Shown here: piece after piece, positions 6,937 to 13,443 of the stretch | Layout of the letters: each line of letters begins with the position of its first letter | Position numbering within the stretch: position 1 is the stretch's first letter | Assembly (NCBI GenBank): GCA_900088475.1 | Contig: FLMG01003216.1 | Location: 5,507 to 18,949, forward strand | Source of the DNA: Hyphochytrium catenoides | Lineage: Eukaryota > Sar > Hyphochytriomycetes > Hyphochytriales > Hyphochytriaceae | Length of the DNA: 13,443 nucleotides | Reading direction: 5' to 3' | The notes under the pieces: generated by a model | What the model saw: the letters and a program-made list of their open reading frames with translations, nothing else | What the model was told of the DNA's origin: nothing | Database searches by the model: none | Made by a program: the position numbers and the translations under genes

Positions 6937-9900
6937 CTATGCTTTAAAGCGCGAGGCGACATCATGTAGAATGTCGTGGATCCTAGGCCACACTGCGGTG
7001 GTGCATTGTTGAATGAGCTGGATAAAATACTCCTCTGCTTGCTGATCATTTAGATCCAGGCGGAACTTTTCCTGGACCTAGCAGGCGTCGAGGAATTAAT
7101 ATGGGGAAGGGGATGTCACGTTTTAGCGTAGGAGATGTGGATGTAAGATTAGCCAAAGGCCAGGGGTAAGGATCAGAAGCGAGAGTGCTTAAGGTCATAG
7201 CAACCACAGGGTGTGGCGCAGAGTTGAACCCAACGAGAGGCACCAGCTGCTAGTCTCGAATCATTAGAGACACAGGATGTACTCCACGCCAGGGTGAGAG
7301 AAAAATCGAGAGGCTAGATCGGAGGAGGTTCACTAGTCCCTTCCTTAGGTGGCCAAACCGGCACTGCTCTTGTAGCAAAGGAAGATGAGACGGCTGACCT
7401 TGGCTAGTTTTGTCTCAGGCTCATCCCTAAGGTCTGGGATACCGGCGTCCACCATAAGGCTAAGGAGGTTCAGAATTAAGCGTGCGTGCTCTCTTAAGCG
7501 ATTGTAGGCCTAATTGGAAGACAAGAAGTTAGAAGCAAAATCAGGCCAGACAAGGAAGAAGTGCACGTGAAGAGGGTCCAAGACGCTTCCGTTAGGAAGA
7601 AGGCTGATGCATATTCGTGTCAGATTTTGATCATTTACCTGACAGCAGTGGAGGACAAATTCCTTTTGTCGCTTCTCCCCACCGAAACCATCGACCATCT
7701 CCTAGAAGAGTCAAGCATGCAAGTTGATGTCAGCCAACTCAGTTGCTCAGTTATCACTGCCCTTGACTCTCCAGACCATTAATGGTACTGTCCCAGTCCC
7801 TCATTAAAATCTAAATTCTAACCCAGCGCGAGGCATTACGTGTGCAACCCAGTACGATGCAAGTACGTTTGCATCCTCTCCGACCCTTCTGACCTTAGTA
7901 ATTCGAAAGGCTGGCGCCATGGGCTTGGGATCGCGGCCAAACAGGAAGCCAAAATCAAGATGGAATAGACGGCCATCCGTCTATTGTAGTGACATATGGA
8001 GGACAGTAAACAAGTTCACCAAAGGTTTAGAGAAGGTTTAGACACTTTGAACCTCCGAAGACGTCGCCAGAGTAACAATACTTAGCATAGTCCGCAAACT
8101 GTATCAGATTGAAGGACAGATATGGTTCTCAATAAATTGAAATTAGTGGTTTGATAAAGAGAAACAGGCTCTCAAGACGAGACTCCCCATAGTGGCCCTG
8201 GAAAGTAAGCAAGAAGAGCACCTACCAGAAGCATCAGGTTCTCTTGGTGCCTGTCACCCACCCCTAGCAAATAAGTGATCACGCAATAACCCGCGCAGGA
8301 CTTGACGTATGCATCTAAGACCTGTTAGTTCCCAAAAAGGATGAGAGAGTCAGCTCGGTAAAAAAGAAGTAAAGTGTCAGCTCAGTGTTTTGCTTCGGCG
8401 AGAAAGCTAAGCAGCGTAGTCTCTGAGTTGTGACACGCGAGATAGAATAGTAGGATAAGCTGAAACAAGGGACCACTCCACAGAAGCAAGGTTCTCGCAA
8501 GAAGGAAAAGTACGATGGCCTACCTCGGGCCTCACTCCGAGCTCAGCTTGTGGGTCTGGATTGGCTTCCCTTAGAAAGTCTAGAATCGGGTTGTTTCCTC
8601 CCCTAACTATAACCGACTTAAGAGTCTTACTACCGCTCACGAACTCCATTAATCCATCCCGCGGACTGTACGAGAGACAAGAGAGAATGAGTCGGGGAAA
8701 GAGTTTGCATCGCCTCTGCTCTCATTCTGCTGCGTGCATCTCCATTTATCTCCACTACGCGTGACTGGTTACTCCCTTCTCTGAGAAGGCTCACGACGGT
8801 ACTCGGTATGTGCCACCTTTCTCACTATCTCAAAAGACCAACCTACCTCGTTGCTAGGACTCTGTAAGGGGTCAACTTCAAATCCAGATTGATCTTCTTT
8901 AGGAGCCGATCAATCAATATGATCATCTGGTAGAATCATATCAGCAGCGACAGGACAGGGGCTGTACGGGGGAAATGATGGAACGCAAATAAACTTCGAT
9001 CCCGGCTACAAGATCGCCAGAAATGTGGGAAAGGTGCACCAATATGCCAGGCGAAAGCACACGCAGCCCAAATAGAAGTAGTGATCATCACCTGGATGAC
9101 AAGCTGATCCTGTCTCATATCGTCCCCGCTTTTGAATACTACTTTATAAGGGGTCCCCTCCTTGGGTTTATCAAAGAGCTGAGTGATCGCTCTCCTCTGC
9201 GATCGTCTATCTCTGTCCTTTTCGCCTACTGGGGCTCCCCCTCCAAAAGCACTTTCGTCCCCTCCAAAGAAGTCCTTATCTGAAGAAGCTTTCTCCTCTA
9301 TCGCGAGAGTTCGAAACTCTATAACCGCAGGGTGCATAGCGCTTTTGAACATGAAAGCACTCGGGGGGTTGAGTCCAATGGCCTAAGAATTCCAGGCCCC
9401 AGACACCGCCCAAGAAAAGCGTATAAACTGATGAGAAAGGTGGGTGAAGCTGAGAAAAAGAGTGTCTGGCATCCTACCTGTTTTGAGGGATCAAGCGGCA
9501 TCCTGACGGCAGCAACCCCTTTGGGTAAATTAACGCCTTTCAAAAGTTCCCTGAGCTTCTGCTCCTTTTGTGAGTTATTACCCCTGCTGTCCCGCGCAGC
9601 CCGCTGCTGTTCAGCGATAGTCATTACGAAAGTCTCCTGTCGGAAAGGAAGAGAAAAAAAAAGAGGAATGTTTCAGCAACCTGCCGCCGACATCCAGAGT
9701 AGGGCTCAAGAAAACCTTTATCTTTAAATGAGAATGAGACCAAAAGACCAGAAGTGTTTAGCCCAAGGGAGATCATGCGGAAATGGGCAACGACAGGCAT
9801 GGTGAATGCAAGTAAGCAGTGCCACAATAAGTGGGCAAAAAATCTCCAAATCTCCAAACGCCTGATTGAGCTACAAAATATACTACGTCCCAAGACTGTG

Positions 9901-12900
9901 TGGATGCAAGAACGAGCTGTGGCACAATGGCAGAAGAAGGAAACGACGAAATATAGCGAGAACAGCGGATACCTGCGCCACTATCGCCTGATAAATAGCC
10001 GAGGACTCCGGCTGCTCCAATAATCGAGAGGTAAAGAACTGAAATATGTTTGCGAACATCGGACCATCGTTGGGGTCTTCCATAGCTACTTTTAGGTACC
10101 TGAAGAGGCAGGGTCCTTAGCGATCGGTGCAAGTAGAAAGAACTAGAAGCAAAGCGTAGAGGGAAGAGAGAGAAGGAACATACAGCACGCATTAATTCAA
10201 CGCCCGTCTTGTTAGAGGTGGGAAGGGAGAGAAGGAAGCGATGCGCCATATCTACAGCAAACGAGACCCTTCCCTCAAGTGAGCAAAAGACTAGGGCTAC
10301 AGATTTAATCACCAAGACAAGAAGCAGGTACCAGTACCAGTATAGGTAGTTTGCAAGTTCCAGGCTCTGACAGGCTCGAGATACAAGGAATGTGGCAAGA
10401 AAGCCCATTCCTCCTCCTCCTCCTCTTCCGCTGACGACTTCATCTCCTGTTGCATTCAGTGCCGTGTTGAGCATGTTTTCCGTGCCTCGCGCCGAGCCCG
10501 GCTCATAGCGTAAAGCCTAGCATTTGGCAGGCAAAGACATAAACTATTAGTCATTTGGTACACTGAGCGCCACGGGACTCATAATTCGAGAGTTAGAAGC
10601 TTCACTGAAAGGACAATAGAGGGTCAAATGTGTCCTTGAAGGGGATCGATCAAAGGGGCAGCTTTTGTTCAGGGAAAAGGAGGCTAAAACGGGCGCCACA
10701 CCTGAACCAACTGCAAGAGGTAATCTAGCAACTCTTCATTCGTCGCCTTGGACAAAGTCTTCACGGCGAACTCCCGGACAATATCCATCGAATACTCCTT
10801 CTGCCTACAGTGAATGCAGTCAAGCACTAAAAGACCATGACGGCGGGGAATAATCTTGCCCTCTGTCCCCTCCTTCGCACTTCCGTTTATGCGTCATCAC
10901 TGTCCGCCGTGTGTCTATATCCTACCATTCATGCATACTTACCTTCCTAGAAGCTTAAGAGCGTCTGCAATCTCAATAGGAGCTCTTTCAGCCCAAAGCT
11001 GCAGCAATTGGCCAACTTGTTGAACCTCACCCTCATCCTGCCAGTCCACGCATAGGAGGAACTTCGTCAAGGCCCTGAATAGTTATAATGTTGTTGGGGA
11101 AAAGGAAACATGATCCTTTCGTGAGTGATAGTTTGCTATCATCCAGTCATATAACCGATGTCTCGCTACTTCACGTTAGAGTTCAGGACTAGAAGAGAAA
11201 ACCTAAGTCCCAGCATAGATGCTCATGGCAAATAAAGGACTATGAGGGTGAACCGGGTAAACGGTAGGAGAAATGTCTAAAACGGAAGGGAGAAGCTTAG
11301 AGGAGGGTGTCAGAAGGCCGATACTATACTATGGAGTAACCACTGCAGTACCAGAGATTATATACGAAAGAGAGAAAATTTGAACGTGACCACCTATGAT
11401 CATACCTCGGGTTCGTCGTAAGGGAGAAACGGAACTTCCATAGAAGGTCTTTCTCTCCCTCTGTCAATTCGTCCGCTGGACTGTTGACGACCTGCTGGAT
11501 GACTGCTCGCTCTTCGCTATTAGGCTTGAGATCGGGATCAATGTGAAGTCTCCTCGCCCCTCGCACAAGCTGAAAATGGCAAGTAAGCGGAACCACACAG
11601 AAGCTGCGATGGGCCACCAGGAAATAAGCAAAGAGAGCAAGCACGGAAAGGACGAGGTAACTAAAGCTCCAGCCGAATTGTGAAAAGAAAACGAGCACTG
11701 GCTGGAGTTACTAGAAGCCATCTTTTTGATAAAACAAGCAGACGTCTCCAGTTTGATACATATAATTCGCTTGGAAGTGTGAGCGGCAGTCTACAAGATC
11801 GAGACAACGGATGTATTACCTTCCTATACTTGTGATCGACTGGATTGTCAGCGCCCATCTCCGTATCAAATACCCAGAGTAGCGCTTGTTCGGTTGTGGT
11901 CACCTCTGTCTTGAGAGTGCCTCTTCCCCCATCTCTCCCTTGGACAGAAGAGTATGCAGTATGCCTATAGCTTGGCAGCGCCTCGGAGCGAATACGCAAT
12001 GTTCCCGTTACATCACCAGATGTTGTGCCAGGTCCCTCCATCTCTGAAGTATCCCCAAGCGCAGCCCGCACAGCATTGATTTGAGTCTCGATGGACGTCA
12101 GACTGCCGTCTAAGAGGTTTGGAAGGGCAAAAGTTATTTTGGTTTGTTGTACGGATGCGAGAGAGGAGCGGAACAAGCCACTTGAAAATTGAGAATTGGA
12201 CTTAGTGTCAGAGTCCGGATTTGGTTAAGGCCGCTGCATTTCCAAAGCAAAGACAAGGTTGGCCATTGAAATGGAACTGGGCCAAGGACAGGCATACCTA
12301 TCGCTGAAGGTGCCCTTGCGTTAAGGTAACCGTCGCCGTCATAGAGCACTGCAGCGCCAAAATAGGGGAGAGATGCGTAAAACTTGACGCTGGTCAACTT
12401 TCTTATGTGGTCTGTGAACAAGCACTCGTTGCCAGAGCCAGCAGAACGGCTGGCAGCATCTCTTGCTTGCTAAAAGATGAAATAGACAGTGAGAATAATG
12501 AAGCAATGATTGAAAAACTAGACAATTTGTTTAGACGACAAGGGTCCGAAGAGCTAAACGACTCAACGACTCTTAAGCCTTACGATGAGTCAAGTGGGAC
12601 GGAAGACTCAACTGAAGAAAGGCAAGAGTAATCTAGATTGTCCGATCGCAGAAAGAGCGGATTATGAAGCTGTCAATCCTAAGGAGGAAAGCGTAGCTTT
12701 CAAGTCGAACTCACTCTCATCTGCTTGAATGTCATGTCGTCCAGCCAGTTAAGTGAAGGCATTTCGCTGCAAAAACAATGGCGATTTTATCAGGACCACA
12801 GTGAAAGGGAAGATTCCAGTGTTTCACGGCAGATTCGTACACTAATGGCAGACAGCGAAACACAGCTTTCCGCCGGCAAAAACATGCAACACGCTATGAC

Positions 12901-13443
12901 CTAAGACATCAGATATATAGTAACCCATACCAAATTGAGCCACGCTAGACGAAGGATATATAGACAGGCTAGCAAAGGCGCCCCTTTAGTCAGTCCTTAC
13001 CCTCGTTCATACTTCTCTACCAATTTCTCGAGCCTGTACCATTCCTGCTCTTGTTTATCGTCGGGACCTTCCGGCGTGCATTCAAATCGGGGGGTCTCCG
13101 ACTGGGGAGCCATCTAGAGTGCAAACGCCGAGTCATATTATTGGCATAACGTTATAACACCACGAGGAGCACCCAATCCAAGGCATAGGTAGACCAAGAC
13201 AAAATACTTTCAGGCCTATCGGATTCTAAGCGGCAATTGCTTGGCAACCAACAGACCTAACGGGCCTTGTTTGGAAAGTTTGCCTTTAGACGATAAGGAC
13301 ACTTGGTAAATGATAGGAGTGAGTAGGAAAGACTTAGAAGCAAGCCAAACAAGAAATAGGCACCCTAACCGTGAACGAGGAAGCTGTAAAAAAACTAGAG
13401 GGAGCATATTATCCTTACTCGTAGTTTCTGGAGTCCTTCCCTG
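6937..13443 (-). CDS. VPS34: Class III phosphatidylinositol 3-kinase Vps34, 5' truncated by window edge
   Basis: Nineteen exons join in frame to 841 residues: 13443-13419 (partial), 13113-13001, 12766-12715, 12469-12298, 12109-11820, 11569-11406, 11074-10943, 10804-10702, 10516-10338, 10099-9973, 9636-9478, 9382-9092, 8926-8847, 8665-8524, 8321-8226, 7980-7894, 7701-7639, 7509-7399, 7077-6937. Fragment residues 1-120 are the end of the C2 domain (QKLR, then NWLDDMTF and [18 protein letters not shown]). Residues about 200-450 are the helical PIK domain ([39 protein letters not shown]). Residues about 515-841 are the kinase: lysine 589 in [13 protein letters not shown], catalytic loop [10 protein letters not shown] (Asp699, Asn704), HLDFG at 717, and an activation loop GRDPKPMAP typical of class III. 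It converts PI to PI3P on endosomes and autophagic membranes, normally with Vps15 and Beclin 1/Atg6. Two insertions relative to human PIK3C3 are noted under findings. Most C2 exons lie beyond the right edge. Confidence 0.96.
10327..10342 (-). promoter_or_regulatory. Tandem 5' splice donors in Vps34 exon 9
   Basis: Read on the - strand, exon 9 ends CTATACTG and is followed by GTACTG and then GTACCTGC. There are thus two GT donors exactly six bases apart, at 10337 and 10331. The next exon begins at 10099 with GTACCTAAAAG. Use of the first donor gives [13 protein letters not shown], which matches the family. Use of the second inserts Tyr-Trp without changing frame. The first donor was chosen on homology. 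Which is used in vivo cannot be seen from DNA. Confidence 0.55.

Noticed and set aside
7215-7245. GGGTTCAAC T-loop-like sequence on the - strand
   Set aside because: Flanking bases do not form a T-stem or a cloverleaf, and it lies in the middle of a Vps34 intron.
10184-10260. Open frame in Vps34 intron 9 encoding a helix-like segment ([13 protein letters not shown])
   Set aside because: It superficially resembles the helical-domain region, and the frame runs on from exon 9. However, its end is phase 0 and cannot join the phase-2 exon at 10099. That exon supplies [11 protein letters not shown], the expected family continuation.
13216-13407. 63-codon - strand open frame at the right edge with [11 protein letters not shown]
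   Set aside because: It looks faintly like the Vps34 C2 domain. However, the real C2 exon ends at 13419 (REGLQKLR) and joins in frame to the exon at 13113, so this frame is intronic.
1-13443. CRISPR array, insertion sequence, operon or phage-like module
   Set aside because: No spaced repeats, transposase or integrase, ribosome binding sites or gene overlaps were seen. The genes are spliced and eukaryotic.

Overview
This is a eukaryotic nuclear window with three recognisable protein-coding genes. One is intronless on the + strand. Two are intron-rich on the - strand. All 23 introns I could place are GT-AG, 70 to 336 bases long, and every reconstructed exon junction keeps the reading frame. 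The organism is best described as a protist or microalga with compact introns. A stramenopile alga would fit the Galpha subunit, the short introns and the pyrimidine-rich simple repeats, but this is a low-confidence guess because no lineage-specific marker is present.

Layout. Positions 1-939 are non-coding: a (CT)n-rich tract, a pyrimidine-rich stretch, and a TATA-like element near 529. Positions 940-2634 (+) encode a 564-residue protein with a Lys/Glu-rich N-terminus, a PDZ-like domain and a C-terminal TLDc domain. Positions 2635-3362 are a convergent intergenic spacer with a perfect 16-bp tandem duplication just after the stop codon. Positions 3363-4971 (-) hold a complete six-exon heterotrimeric G-protein alpha subunit of 356 residues. 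Positions 4972-6936 are about 2 kb with no gene I can support and contain a (GA)n tract. Positions 6937-13443 (-) hold 19 exons of a class III phosphatidylinositol 3-kinase (Vps34). These encode the last 841 residues. The 5' part, including most of the C2 domain, lies beyond the right edge.

How the genes may relate. All three families act on endosomes, lysosomes or signalling membranes. Vps34 makes PI3P for endosomal sorting and autophagy. TLDc proteins of the OXR1/NCOA7 type bind and regulate the V-ATPase. In budding yeast the Galpha Gpa1 is known to act on Vps34 at endosomes. Whether their closeness here means anything is inference, because gene order in eukaryotes is often accidental.

No new multi-gene system such as a CRISPR array, defence island or mobile element is visible. 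The most interesting points are the PDZ plus TLDc architecture, the tandem Galpha-Vps34 arrangement, two family-atypical insertions in Vps34, and a tandem splice donor that could yield two Vps34 isoforms.
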